Assembly: GCA_022575985.1 (NCBI GenBank)
Contig: JAKSXM010000007.1
Coordinates: forward strand, 3,660,501 to 3,724,500
Length of the DNA: 64,000 bases
Source of the DNA: Anagrus nilaparvatae
Taxonomy: Eukaryota; Arthropoda; Insecta; Hymenoptera; Mymaridae
Reading direction: 5' to 3'
Shown: positions 11,285-25,207 of the stretch, one piece after another
Position numbering within the stretch: the first letter of the stretch is position 1
Layout of the letters: each line of letters starts with the position of its first letter
The notes under the pieces: generated by a model
Seen by the model: the letters and a program-made list of their open reading frames with translations, nothing else
The model's database searches: none
Told to the model about the DNA's origin: nothing
Position numbers and translations under genes: made by a program

Positions 11285-14020
11285 GACCCTTTATTTTCCA
11301 AAAATTATCTCACATTTTAATAATTTAAATTGATTTAACAATGTAATATAAATTAATGATATAGACTGAATTTTCGTAATTGGTCTTTTGAGAAAATATT
11401 ATAATTTTTGAATTTTGTTGGTTTAAAAACTTGATTAATTTCTCTTTTACACGAGGTTTTACAATTCTTCCTTTCATTCTGAGTTACTTTTAATCAAATT
11501 ATTATCCATTTAGGCTTCTAGCTCGGCTTCTAGACATTTTTATAAAGTTTTAACAATAAATTATCTTTTAAAGTATTGTTTTTAAATGTAAAAGATCCTC
11601 ACCTTGCTTTTTAACACTTTGGTATCCAAAAAGTATCATTCACCTTGTTTAATAATAAAAAACATAGCAAGTTTTTTTAATAGTACTTTAAAAATTATTT
11701 CTTCTTAATTATATCATCTAATGTAAAATACAATTTTATTACATGTATAGTAAAAATTCTTACATAAAATACGTAATTCAATAGAAATAATTACAAGATA
11801 TTTTCTTCACTTATTTATCATCTCAATAATAAAAAATAGCCGTTTAAAATTTTTAAATGTTATCACGTACCTTTCTACTGTTATTGTCGCATTCTTATTT
11901 TCATTTTAACTATAAAAATTTTTTTGCTAAATATAAATACAACTCATCATTTATAATATTAAATCACAAAACAATTTAATTCGTGTCGATTAATTTCTTA
12001 TAAAATACTGTTAATACTTGCATTCAACAGAAGCTGATATTACACGTTAGAGTACAAAAAAGCGCATTTAACTTTAACTGCGCGTGATTTACTCTATAAT
12101 TTAAAATTTTATATGCAATTTTTTACATAATAATAATAATAAAAATTAAATAGTAAAATAAACCCTTTTAGAAAAAAAAAAGAAAGAATTAAAAGGAAAT
12201 CATAATAACTTTTATATTATTTAATAAACATGTGCTGTGTGCAGGAAAAAAGTTTTTCTTTGAAACTAAAAAAAAAAATTTTTTTTTCTTATATTATAAT
12301 TATTATTATTTATTATATGAAACGTATAAAAAAAAACATGCAATAAATAATATAAAAAAGTTGATGGTTTGAAAAATAAATAATTACAAAGGCTAAAAAA
12401 ATTGCTATAGATTTTTATTTATTTATTTAACAATTTATTTCTCTCAGTGTAATTTAATTTTTTTATTTATAAATCATAAATAAAAGACATTATATGAAAA
12501 ACACATAATAACTTGTAATTTTAACAGACGAAAATTACATTAAATTCTCTAGACTTCCGTGTTTACAATTACTGCACGACGAGTTTATTATTAAATTTTA
12601 AATTTTCATGAAAATATAAAGTCCATTATTTTACTTAGAAATGTAATTTTGAACTGTGAATTTCGCAGATAATTATTATTTATTTGATTAATTAATCATA
12701 CGTATCGAAATAAATCAAAAATTTTTTTCAGCAATTATTATCCTTAACAAAAATTCACATATTTTAGGTATAGGAAATGATTCATTCGGTAAAGATTTTT
12801 TAATATGGAACAAAAAATTTGCTAATCGTTACATTTTAAAATATTGAAATAGATTATAGGAAGTTTAAAAGGAAAAAGATAATAACATAGTATAGAAAAA
12901 GTTTAACCTTTTTTTTCAAAAAAAATATTTTAACACTAATTTTTTAAAAATATTCGTGTGTGTATATGAACTTATTTACCTGGAGCTACGTTTTTATAAT
13001 TTTTTTGGGTTTTTAGCTCTTAAATTGATTTTTTAATTTTAAGAATTTTTTTCATTGTGTCTGTTGCAGTATAGCGGCTTGTTCCTTCGGTATTGATTTA
13101 ACTAAATAAGAGAAAACTGATTTCACTAACCTCGATGTTACACTTAACCTTGGCCTTAAAATCTTTAAATTTTTGATTATTTAATTTCTTAATTGTTCTG
13201 GCGCCACTGTTAAAAATTAAAATCAGAATTTACATAATTTAATTTTTAAAAATTTGAATGAATTTTCGGATACTACAAGTAGTGTATTTATGGCTCGTGT
13301 CTAAAAATTAAATATTGGTCCAAACTGCGATTTAGGGCATTCTTTATCTATGGAAAAGGGCCACATAAAATTTTTCTTAAATTTTGAAAATTACCATCTT
13401 ACAAAACTACATGGATCAGTCCATATACAAAAAATTCCGCATCTATCTAGCAATTATGAGATATTAAACAGTAATTTATGAACGTTTCTAAATAAAAAAA
13501 AAAAAATAATAATGCACAAGTAAAAGGGTTACATGCAGTAAATACTCTTCGTATCCTTATTTCAAAGAAATCATACGTAGAGTACAAATTGCAAAAGAAA
13601 ATTATGTTAAAAAAAAAAGCAAAATTATTAAGATCTAAAAAAGTAAGGTCAAACCGGAAGTTAAACATTGTATCTTTACAAATATTAGTTTTATTTGAAA
13701 AAAAAGGTGATATTATATTGCCTACATCACGCCGGCACAAAAAATCTTTTCTTATAATTTAAATTTCATCATCTATAAAAGCGGTTAAAGATCAATGAAA
13801 AATATAAATTTATTCTATTCTATTGCCAAAAAAATGTGTTTTTTTACAATTTTTTGTCTTTTTTTCTGAGTACATAATACACAACGTCACTATTATGTAG
13901 GTCATATAAGCTCTTATTTTCTTTAAAAATCGATATTTTATTTATTCATTTATATGTATTAAAATTTCTACGCACGCGTAATAATATACGCATAAAATAT
14001 TTCTATTACTTAATTACATA
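11285..14020. other. A+T-rich non-coding sequence
   Basis: No coding exon, tRNA or repeat was recognised. A minus-strand open stretch at 13447-13740 is low-complexity (Phe/Asn-rich from A/T runs) and was not called. Confidence 0.45.
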
Positions 14021-14166
14021 ATTTTTATTTTTTTCTGTTACAGGTGAGTTGAATTCATTTCTTTATGTAAACGAGTAATAAAAATCGAATCGAGAGACAG
14101 ATTTAGCAATAATTTGAGGTTGTATGTATTTTTTATTTTAATATCTCAACTTCACAAAAGGTAAGA
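14021..14166 (+). other. candidate recursive-splicing (ratchet) exon
   Basis: A T-rich tract ending TTTTTTTCTGTTACAG (to 14043) is joined directly to GTGAGT (14044-14049), a splice acceptor abutting a splice donor. A second strong donor, AAG|GTAAGA, follows at 14161. The 117-nt stretch between is closed in all three frames. Such acceptor-donor junctions with a downstream donor are the known signature of recursive splice sites in long fly and vertebrate introns. If real, the surrounding DNA is a long plus-strand intron, most simply the first intron of the glypican gene whose next acceptor is at 42476. A chance A+T-rich match cannot be excluded. Confidence 0.4.
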
Positions 14167-17100
14167 ATATATGATTATATCTTCAGGTATACAAGAATTA
14201 CGAGGTTATAAGATAAGGTAAAAATACCTCCTGGAGCGCAAATATAAGCTAAAAAAATAAAATGTTTTTTTTCTTATGCGCCGACGGGATATCTCTCTTC
14301 TCTAGTAGTTTGATGATTATTGTGTCAGGTTGTCAGTACAAATACTTTTTATTCACTTTTTTTGGATTAATTCAGTCATGTACGCATAAATATTTATAAA
14401 TCTTATTAAGTTTGGTAAATGATAGGTTGGAATGAAAAAAAATTTAAGTGCAAAAATTTGCTCGTAATATGTGGACTTCCGTTTGATTATTCTGATGGAT
14501 TTAGGATTTGTACTTATGGGGACTTAGATAACTTTTGATGATAGGTGAAAAGCTTGTTGGTTTTTAAAAGTCTTAATTACTGACAGTGCATTTTAAGCTG
14601 CTGGAGTGGCTTTGGGATAATCCACTTAGTAACTTTTAAGCCCTGAAGTCAATGCAATTAATATCAAACAATTGGTTTAGATTACGAGTAAATTTTCAAG
14701 TAAAATTCTCATTCGCAAATTTAAAGCAAAAATTAGAATTTTACTTCATTGGGCGGAAATTTTATATTTTGGGCTAAAATTCCAATTGAAAAATACGCCC
14801 TTTTTGCCTTTTACTTACTTAAATCCAAAACTAGCAAAGCACATACTTTTAAATCGCAAAATATTTACCAACACAAACCCTTGAAAATACCATAACACAC
14901 AATAGTCTAAAAACCAACAAAGAATAAAAAAAAAAACAAACACAAGTTTAAGGATACTAAAAGACACACAGACAATTTAAAAAAAAAGATGCAAATATTT
15001 CAGCAAAAAAGGTGCATACGCATAAACTTTTGTTTGTGATTTATTGTAAAATATTTTTCATATTATTTATGCATCTCGAGTACCTGATTTATGCCAAAAT
15101 AAGTTGTTTTTTTTTTAATTTTTGAGGTTTTATGTAACCTAATATCAAAAATTATTTTTTCAAAATTTTTGAAATTCCATTAATAAAGTATTTTTTGCAT
15201 ATTTTAATTATTTAAATTACGTTTGTTAAAATTAATGATTTTCCCAATATGCACAAACATAATTATATTTTGCAAAAATATGTATTTCATTAATTTACAT
15301 AAAATTTCAATATAATATTTGATCTGGAAAACGTAATATCAATAATTTTCAAATACATGTTACCCACACACACACACACGCACACACAATTATTATTATT
15401 AAAAAATAAATAAACATAGCTTGAAACTAAAAAATAATTATCAATTACATTTTCTATGAAAAAATAATATTAAAAAAAATAATTTTTTTAATTCAAAGAA
15501 ATTACACACAGAGTAATGATTAAAGTAGCAGTTTTTTTTAAATAATCATCATCGTCATTATTTATTGTTTACATAAAAAAAGTATTTAAGAAATTTTTTT
15601 TATTTTCAATATTTATATAAAACAAGATATTAAACAGAATCTGCAAAAAAAAGCTTCTTTGTAATAAAATACTTTTAGAGGTAAAAACTGCTTCATTATC
15701 TGAAATTCGATAAGTTTTTTAAAAAATAAAGAAATAACATACAACCTACGCTTACTGACATGATTTTTTTATAAAAGTCATGGGATAAAATGCTTATTTT
15801 AAAGCGTGTAACTCTGATAAATGAATGTGTGTTTGTGCATATTTTTTTTTTCATGGTATTCAACATTTTTTTTACGTATTTAAAAAATGAAAGATAAAAA
15901 TTGCAAACTTGTGTTTTATGATTTATTACTGAATTTTTTAAAAATATTTTATTACGATTCGTTTGATTTGAGTTTCTGGGTAATTTTTTAAGAAATTTAT
16001 TTAATTTTTTTTAGTGTGAATTACAGGTATTAGTAATTTTGTAATTTGTCTAGTTTTGTAATTTCTTGATAGAAAAAGGTGCAAATTTCTAAGAAAAATG
16101 AGATTATTTCATCATTTTAGTATTTTTATAAATTTTCTACTGAATTTAATCTAAAAATAACTGTAATATTACAAGAAAAAATGTAATTTATAACTGCAAA
16201 TATTGACGAATATCGACAGAATTTCAAATGATGCTTTGATACAAAGTAAACCACAGTTTCACTTAGCTCAATTTAGAACATTCACCACTCAAAACTACTT
16301 TCAACATCTGAAATTTTAATAAACTTACCTTTTTATTCCTAAAACTGACCAATTCTGCCATAAAAATAACTCAAGCAAATATCAGTAGCACTCTAATATA
16401 CATAAATAATAAATTTTATCTGAATCTAATATTTCTATAAAATTTCGATAAAAAATATTGAATATCACTAAAAAAAATATATAATATTTGTAAAAGCTTT
16501 TTCTTGGTTTATTGATTTTATTGCCGATATATATAAATATTTCAATATACCTCGGATATATTTTTGATAAGACGCTGATATGAAATTTCAAATCACATTT
16601 TATCAAAAAAATTTTTATTACGATTCGATAAAAAGTATAAAATATTTAAAACGTTAATTAACATTGTTATAGTAAACGAGGCATGAATTTTAAAATTGAT
16701 ACGGTCCTGTATGCATTCATGCATTAATTGTAAATAAGCGTCCACGCGTTGATAAAAAAATGAACGTATCGAATCGTGTAAACTCGTTGATTGCACAAGG
16801 GAAATCATCATATAGAATGTGAGGGTGTTTTGGAACTTAAGCAAAAGTTTGACTCAGAGGAAGGAAACTAAGAAGGATAATATCCTGAGGGCTCCTTTTT
16901 CGGATAAAATAAAGTATTTTTTTTTGAATATAAAGAATTTCTTAGAGAGAAGATCGAATATTACAAACCCTCATATATATAGATGATTCATGTTTATAAG
17001 GGTTTTATGTAGTACTATTATATAGGAAACCTTTTAAGATTAAAATTTTGGTCTCTTTCTCTCTCTCTGTGTCTGTTGTAATATAATTTCTACACTATAA

Positions 17101-17518
17101 GTCTATAATATAATAATCAAATTATATGTGAAATTCAATTTTATAATTTTATAATTATATACATTTTTTTTCCTTCAAATTATTATTATTATTATTGTTG
17201 TTTAACATTTTTAGACTATTTAATGGATATTTTTAAATTGAGTCATTTTATTTATTAGGGTTTTTTTTGAGGTATTTTTGAAGTGTTATATAGAAAAAAA
17301 GTCAATAGTTTAAAAATTATGCCTTTTTTTGCAGATTTTTTTATACTTTTTATGTAGAAATTAAATAATTATCATGTAATTTTTTTCGTAATCATTAACA
17401 TAATGCTCAGATTGTGGCTATATTGCGTTTTTCGTCTTTAGTAGCAATCAGTTAAAAATTGTTAAAACAATGTATGGGCAATTCAATTTAAAATTTAAAG
17501 TATTAATAATAGACATAA
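14167..17518. other. A+T-rich non-coding sequence
   Basis: No gene was recognised. It contains a short CA repeat (15365-15388). Minus-strand open stretches at 16382-16844 look like A/T-composition frames without any family resemblance. Confidence 0.45.
15365..15388. repeat. (CA)n microsatellite
   Basis: CA dinucleotides with one G interruption. Confidence 0.9.
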
Positions 17519-17519
17519 C

Positions 17520-17557
17520 TTTTCTCGCAAATGAAATGTCATTTTAACATTATATAA
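17520..17557 (+). promoter_or_regulatory. bipartite promoter-like module, copy 3
   Basis: CTCG is at 17524-17527 in TTTTCTCGCAAATGAAATG, and TATATAA is 23 nt later at 17551-17557. It is one of three modules within 850 bp (with 17814 and 18329). After the TATA box, CTGAT and ATCAG could pair across about 25 nt. An AAAAATCTTTTTATAT segment further down is shared with copy 4, suggesting a 294-bp tandem duplication. Confidence 0.68.
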
Positions 17558-17813
17558 ACTGATCAAAATTTTGTACTGTAAATTAATCAGAAAATATAAA
17601 TTGTAAATATTGAAAAATCTTTTTATATATGTCCTTAAATAAGTAATAATTATTGTGTAATTTGTACGTGTTTGGTTAATGATACTATTAGTTTTTCTTA
17701 TTTTAAAAATTTATTGTAGACGTTATTGAATTCTTCACCAATTTCTTTTTGTTGCAAATAATCTAAATTTTGAAAAAAGATCATATTTATTGAATTTTTT
17801 GAAATACAAATAA

Positions 17814-17851
17814 TTTTCTCGTAAAAGAAATGTCTTTTTAATATTATATAA
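17814..17851 (+). promoter_or_regulatory. bipartite promoter-like module, copy 4
   Basis: CTCG is at 17818-17821 (TTTTCTCGTAAAAGAAATG) and TATATAA at 17845-17851, 23 nt apart. It lies 294 bp after copy 3, and about 90 nt of downstream sequence resembles copy 3. Confidence 0.68.
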
Positions 17852-18328
17852 ATCAATCCGAGTTGTAAACATTTTGCATTGTAATTTATTTCTCTACTAT
17901 ACAATAATTTTTAAAAATCTTTATATTATTTATAAAGTGTATTCAAATTAATTTTTACATTAAATATAAATAGCGGAATATATCTTGCAGCATTTATGAG
18001 ATCTTTTTGCAATTATTTAGATAATGGTATTTTTTAGAATTTGAGGAAAATATTAGTTGATATTTTTTTTTAGGGGGGGGGGATAGAAGTGTACATCTAA
18101 GTGAGTAATAATTAGTGTAAGAAGATCGAGTTAAAAAAACATGTATTGTATTGTTTTAGAAAAAAATAAGCTGAAATAAGTCAACTTTTTTAACATGCAA
18201 AAGAATGTTATTCAGCATGAATTGCTGAATTATATCAATAAATTATAGGTATATGAATATAATATTGAGTTCAATATCAATTAGAGAACTATAAAATTTA
18301 ACTTTATGTTATAAACGATAGGTGTCGC

Positions 18329-18366
18329 TTTTCTCGTAAAAGAAAAATCATTTTAATATTATATAA
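18329..18366 (+). promoter_or_regulatory. bipartite promoter-like module, copy 5
   Basis: CTCG is at 18333-18336 (TTTTCTCGTAAAAGAAAAAT) and TATATAA at 18360-18366, 23 nt apart. Directly upstream is AGGTGTCGC, a variant of the AGATGGCGC seen before copies 1 and 2. Confidence 0.66.
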
Positions 18367-21300
18367 GTAAGCTAATCTAAATCGATAATAATTTTATAAG
18401 TTGAAACATGAAAAATACTGCTATTTATATTATTGTATTATTACTAATTCAAAAAAATTACCAATTACCATAAATCTTTTAAGTTCATGTAATGTCTGAA
18501 GAAAAATTGAATTTTGAATAAATATTTCAAAATTAATCTAATGCTTGTGAAGCTTTGTGCATTTAAAATTTTAAATTAGTTACATTATATCGGTATATTA
18601 TTTCAATACTGTGAAAGTCAAAATTGGTATTTTCGGAATAAGTAAAAGCTGTTAACCAATTTTAAAGCTTAATTTTTTTTTATTTAATGAAAAATATTGC
18701 ATAATTTTAAAAGCTGCAATCTACAATGCTATCACTGATTTCATAAAAATAGATAGGCACTTAAGATAATTTTACAAATTTGCCTATATTATGCACTTTG
18801 CTTGCACATTTCAATGCATTTATTAACACTTACTCAATATTTAACAGTAATAAAAATGCAATAAACCACAAATAATTCTATAAATATAAATAAAAAGTTA
18901 AATAAAATATGATCTTTAGTCACGTGTCAGACAATCCGTCGCGACAAGTAAATATAAAACTTGGTGTGGTTTTCTTTAACTTGATATAATAATAAGCAAA
19001 AACTCTCTCTTCTATTAATAATTAAAAATAAAAAAAAAAAATCGATAAGATTAATAAGAATTTTGTCATGCTGTTGTTTCTGATGGAGATTTAATTACAA
19101 ATTTAATATACATGAACAGAAATTTTTATTATCACGCTTTTATAGGGAAGCACTAGACGTACCATAAAATCGGGCTGTCAGGTCAAGAGCCCTTTAGTCT
19201 TTGTTTCCGGTATACTGTACACTACTTCAGACACACACTACTTGAGTTTTTGTATCATGTTATAATAATTAAAAAAAAAAATTCTCAAAAACAAATTTTC
19301 TAATATACAACGGTTATTTTTTTAAGAAAAAGGATTTTTTAAAAAACATAATTGCATTCTACGGAATTTATTTTTGCAAAAATACATGTAGATTCACACA
19401 TATTTATATATACCTACATCGAGTACATATAAATGTCGAATTCCTTTTAAAAAAAAATCAGTCGGGCGTGTGTGCAACTATAAGGTTAAAGCAGCTGCAA
19501 ATAAAAGAGGGGAAGAATATTATGGCCCTATAAGAATTAAATAAAAAGGCCCTTTACTTTCTTTTGCTTCTGTATGTGTTCGTATGTGTATTCCGATCGG
19601 CATTCCTTTAGGCAACCTGCGCCTCTGGAACTCTTAAATCCTGCATTTTTATATATATTTATACAGAGAAACTCTCTCATTCATTGTAGGGTTTACTCTT
19701 TTTTTTTTTTCGTCGTGTGCCTTTACCTTGTTTTAAATGCATGTTTATGTGAAATAAAATGTTTTTAATATAGGTAATTATTAAATGTATTTTTATAATT
19801 TGTCATAATATTTTTATTTTTTTGGGAGGTTTAATTAGCAAGTTTTGTTACAATTGTATTTTTTATTGATTAATTAAAAACTGATTGAATAATTAGCATT
19901 TATAATTTTTAACATAGTTTTTTTTTTGAATACCAAAATAATATGAAATACATCACCGGAAAATGAAAATAAGAGTTTCTTATTAGTGGTATTTTTAATA
20001 ATACTGGAAAATTTTAGAGTTTGACCAAATACTTCTACAGGTAAATTGGCTTATTAATCCATGAAAAGCCTTAAAAACTGACGTCTCTCTTGGAATTCTA
20101 TTATTATACTCAAAAATTTATTTTTACTCAGCACAGAATTCAAGAATCCAAATCCGCGTACTTCGAGCAAAATTCCTAACATTCGAAACATTCTACTGGA
20201 TTTTAAAATTAATTAAAAAATAAGTTAACAAACCCGAAAAATTCAATGCCAAAATTCCTTGACTAGCAACTACCAAATTCTTGAAAAATTAAAAAAATTT
20301 AAATCACAAAACCACAATTTTATCTACTCGACAAATATGCATCTATTTATAAAAAACAATTAACTTAATATTTCCCAAGAAAAACGATCAACGAATTAAA
20401 AAAAAAAATCATAAATTATATTCAAGTATCCAGGCAGTAAAAATCTAAAATTTATGTGATTTTTAATTAAAAAAGAAAATACTCTGAGTGTTCTAAAGAG
20501 CGGCTCTTATAAATTCCCATAAAAACACTTACACACATCTAACATAATACAGTTACATAATAAATTGATCTTCAAGTAACTTTAATAATTGAATTTATAT
20601 TTTCCAATACAAAAAAAAAGTAGTACCTATTTTCAATAAACAAGACAACACAACCGTACTAAATGAATCTTTAACCCTATTGATAAGACATGCAAATAAT
20701 AATCTATTGTTAGTTATATATTTAATTAAACATCATCTTCTTCGATGTATGACATTTTAATTAATAGATTTACAGGTCATTGAACCCTGTCATTTTAACG
20801 ATTTTTCAATTAAATACCTATAAAATATTCTAAGAAACAAAATCAATACATATAAAGATACTTAATATATTCGTAATATATCATGTTACAATTTTTTATT
20901 TAACTTCCGGAAGTTAGAACAAATAAATCTAATTTACAACTATTTTTAAATACTTTTTTTAAAATATCATTAATATTACTCAAAAAAATGTCTTTTCAGT
21001 GTAATTTTTATTTAAAACCACATACATAATGCAGTTCTCTCGGTCATTGTGCAGAAAATAAGTCCTCTCCTCCCCCACACATACACACAAACACATAACT
21101 TTCTTTTTTGTTCTTTTTTATACTCTGCATTTTAAGAGGGTAAAGCTGCATTCCTCTCCCATGCCAAACTCTTTTTTTAAACCAAATAACTCTTTTGATA
21201 AAGAAGGAGGCTCTGACCGATGTCACACGCGTAATTCTTTTATATGTATGCCCTTAACTCCTTTTTTTTTTAACAATTATACACGTAAAGAGAGAAGGCC

Positions 21301-24300
21301 AATTCCATATTTGTGTGTTATTGTATATAAGGATTCCAAGTATCGTAAAAAGATCAGGATCTAAAATGTAACAAAGGTAAAAAACTATAATTCACGAAAT
21401 TTTTTTATTTCTCTTCTTCTCTTTGCTTCTTGTTACTTTACTGTACTGCATATTATTAAATTAATAATGACGATTTATTATTATTATTATTCGTTGTTTG
21501 ATACATTTTAATCAATTTAATGTTCTTGTTGTGTTGGGTAGAGATTATTTAATGTAATAAAGAATATTAGTTGGTGTCAACTGGGTTATTTGTGTATTAA
21601 TTTAAGAATTATTTTTTATGGCATTGATATTTATGTGCGGATTATGATGTTAGTGCAGACTGATTTATTGATGGTTACACTGACTTAAATTGTCACATTT
21701 TAATTTTATTTAGTTTTAATGAAAATAAAGAAAATTTTCAAAATTTTTATATTCGAACGTGCAAGTATATATACTTGTTTAGTAAAATAATTAATGAAAA
21801 TTTGTTGAAATTATAGTTGAAACTCTCTTTTAAAGAACTGAACCCCAAAGTATTCAAATTTGCAACTAGACTAGACTAGAATTTTGATTTTTTCATCTTT
21901 GATTAGATAAAAATCAGAATTATAATTCCACCCCAAACCAACTAGTAATAAAACTCGTTCTAGCCCTTTCCCAATAGAATATTTCGTTCAATAAAAAATC
22001 CAGCCCAAAAAAATCCCTACACAAAAATACACTTCTATTTAAAACAATTCATGTATCCCTAATTCTTATAAATGTAAAGCTTTAATAGTTAGTTGAATAA
22101 TTCTCAAAAGAACTTTTAATATAAAAAGCTTTTTTTACTTTTATTTTTTGTGCCCCAAAAAATAAAATTCTTTTATATAATTAAATAGTTGAAAATTCAA
22201 TTTTCTAAAACTATTTCATACGTACCTAAGTACTTTTAAACAACTAAAGCTCATTCGGAGTCAATAACCTTTCAGACAAAGCACGACTAGATATAAAAAA
22301 TAGTAACTAAAAAACATGTGACTCAGAGAAATAATAAAAAAATGATATAGAATTTTATGTATCACGTGTACTAAAAAAAATGTATTATTATTACGCGTGT
22401 AATTTTTCAATTACGCGCACGGTCAACCATTATATATACACACCGCAGAAATATAGGATTCGGTCTGACACTTGTCATCATCATCATTACATTTTTATAT
22501 ATTCCGTTGTGGATGTATAATATTATGATGATACAGAACGACCGAAGATACGGAGAAAAAGAAGTAAGACATTCTTTTAGCTTATAGTTACATTTTAATG
22601 ATCATTCTCGTGTATTAAAGGACACGAAAAATATGTATACCAGTTATTTTATCATAATCATAAGAATATTTTTTTTATAGCAATGTATGTATACTTTTGT
22701 GGGTATATGGGTGGTTTCATGCTGTTTTTTGAGTTTTAGGGCAAGATTTGGGTTGGTTGGGATTTAGCTGGATGAAAAATTTTGGGACCAGAAAATGGTG
22801 TAAATGACAAAAGAATTTAATTTGGTGGTAAGGATTTTAGATTTTTCGTAGGTGATATCAAAAATTTTCTGAAAATTTAGCACTAAAATTTCATAATCTA
22901 GTCGTTTATCAATTAAAATTCTTATGCAAAAACTTATTTTTTTTGCACTTCAGCTTACTAAATGTTTGTTTATGACGTAATACATAAAAAAACTGAATCA
23001 ATAAAAAATCTTAACTATTTCCGAACCCATTACGAATTTTCGCACTTCAGGCTAATTTGAAATTTCCGGATTCTTCTACCATTACAAAACTTCTTAGAAT
23101 TGATTTTTCATCACAAATAACCGAACAATAATTTTTTCCATATAAAAAAAAAATCAAATTTCAAACTCAGAATACAAATTAGCATGAAATGACTCATATA
23201 TCCTTAGAAGAAAAGGATTATACACATTTAACATTCGACTTTGATCAGAATAAAAAGATAAAGATCAACTTTTTTAAAAGTATAAAATAAAATAAAAGCT
23301 CTCCATTACAGAATTTTAATTCTCGTGAATCATCTTATGCTACATCCTTTCTTAATATACATGACACTCATGCACGCATACTTACATTTTTTTAGCATTA
23401 AAAAAATGTTCTTATCAAAAAGTATGATAAAAAATTATATAATAAAGAAATTATATTAATCTTTTTTAATAAAATATTCAGTAATATGTGTGGCGCGTGC
23501 ATATTATTGGCCATTTTTTTATACACTCGTGTGTATGTATTAGTATTAATACTGTGAGAAAAGGGTGTGCAAAAGAAAGAAGTTTATTCATACATATACA
23601 TTTTATAGTTGTATTAGTGATGTCCTGCGCTCCCGATAATACTAAGAGGGCGGCCGCACTCTCGTGGCGGTCAGGTATGCGAAGAGAGGCCTTGTATTTA
23701 TACCTTAAAAAAAATAGCATACACGATGAGATGAGAGAAATAAAGAAACGAGATATTTATTTAGGTATAAATCGAACAAAATAACAATAAAAAATATTTA
23801 ATCCTTTTATGTGGATTAAAATTATTTTCTTTTTATTACGGAAATATCAATTTTTTAAAAAATTATAACGCGAGTATTTTTCCTCGTCAATAATTCTTTA
23901 ATCTTCTTCACGCAACATTGATTTCTGTACCTTATACTTATTACACTTACCGTTACACATCAGGTTATTTAAGAATTTAATGCATCTTTTATGTCATGAT
24001 AATTTATCTGCCAATAGATTTTTGCTTTTTTAAATTAATTAATTTTTCAAAATAAAACTGAAAAAAAATGAAAATTCTTGATAAATGTAGCATATTTCCA
24101 GCCAATTAAATACACGTTTAAAAAATCATCAAAAAAATAAAATGCGAAAAAAATGTTCAGGTATAGAAAGAAATCAAGATTTAAGAAATAAAGTAAAAAG
24201 AAAGAACATAACCTGACCCCTTTTTTTTTGAATCCTTATGGATCAGCTGTTTTTCTTTATATTATTTGCAATGGTCGGCAAAAATACAAAGCATACCAAG

Positions 24301-25169
24301 TCGGCGTGGGAGAGTTCTTCGAAAGGGTATATATTGGCGCCCAACTTGTATTTTCTTTGCACTATAAAGGTATAAAAATTTTTATATTTATATAAATGAG
24401 AAAGACAGAAAAGACACCTGACTCAAATTTTTTGGTACCTAATATATTTTTTTAGTGTTTTTTTTTAGTAATATTTAGTTAATAAAATTTTATTATTTGT
24501 TTGTTTGGTATTATTTATTATTTGTTGTGTTTTTTAAACTTTTATCAAGTCAATTTAAAAATGTGCATTTTCAAGGTTTTGTAGCAGATGGTTAAGTACT
24601 ACTTGCGTGCTTAAAACCAGTTTTATGTTTATTAAAGAAAAATAAAAATTATAAAATTAAAATCTATACCTTTTCAAAGAATAATTTTTAAACAAATGGT
24701 AACTATTTTTTTTAAATTCTACAATTTAAAATTTTAGAGCTTCTATCTGTAAATTTGATGACATTAATAACACTGAAGTGATGGTTATTTATGTAAAATA
24801 TAATTATTATTATATACCTTTTAGTAATTAAATTGTATCATTCAATGATGCTGAACCGTTTAAAAATACGATAAAGATATTTTTAAAAGATTATAATTAT
24901 GAGCTTTGGCAACAGGGAAAGTTCCATAAAATCAAACATAACCTAAGTTTAGTCATAACTATAAAGCTAATCATATTAATCACAAATATTCAAACTGCTC
25001 TGACTTTACAGTATTAATTTTATAAGGACGGTTTTTAAGAATATTATAATACTTTTGAACACTGAATTGATAAGATATATTGTAAAATAGATTTCAGCTA
25101 TTCTTAACTTAGAATTAGATTTAATTTAATAGAATTGTTAATGTTTAAAAATCCGAAGTTTAAACTGAC
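18367..25169. other. A+T-rich non-coding sequence
   Basis: No exon, RNA gene or mobile element was recognised, apart from a GC-rich islet at 23605-23700. Short open stretches (19574-19768, 21161-21364, 23488-23784 and others) show no domain, and none has convincing exon boundaries. Confidence 0.45.
23605..23700. other. isolated GC-rich islet
   Basis: About 90 bp with a GGGCGGCCGC core stand out sharply from the A+T-rich surroundings. The islet is open on both strands but resembles no protein, and no inverted or direct repeat frames it. It could be the remnant of a mobile element or a small structured RNA; neither can be shown. Confidence 0.3.
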
Positions 25170-25207
25170 TTATATACACTTATAACACCATTTCTCTTTC
25201 GAGAAAA
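25170..25207 (-). promoter_or_regulatory. bipartite promoter-like module, copy 6 (minus strand)
   Basis: Reading the minus strand, TTTTTCTCGAAAGAGAAATG (CTCG at 25203-25200) is followed 23 nt later by TATATAA (25176-25170). It is the only minus-strand copy among the modules upstream of the glypican exons. Confidence 0.68.

Noticed and set aside
23488..23784. Open stretch around the GC islet as a gene
   Set aside because: It is open on both strands with no domain, no exon borders and no codon pattern; composition alone explains it.
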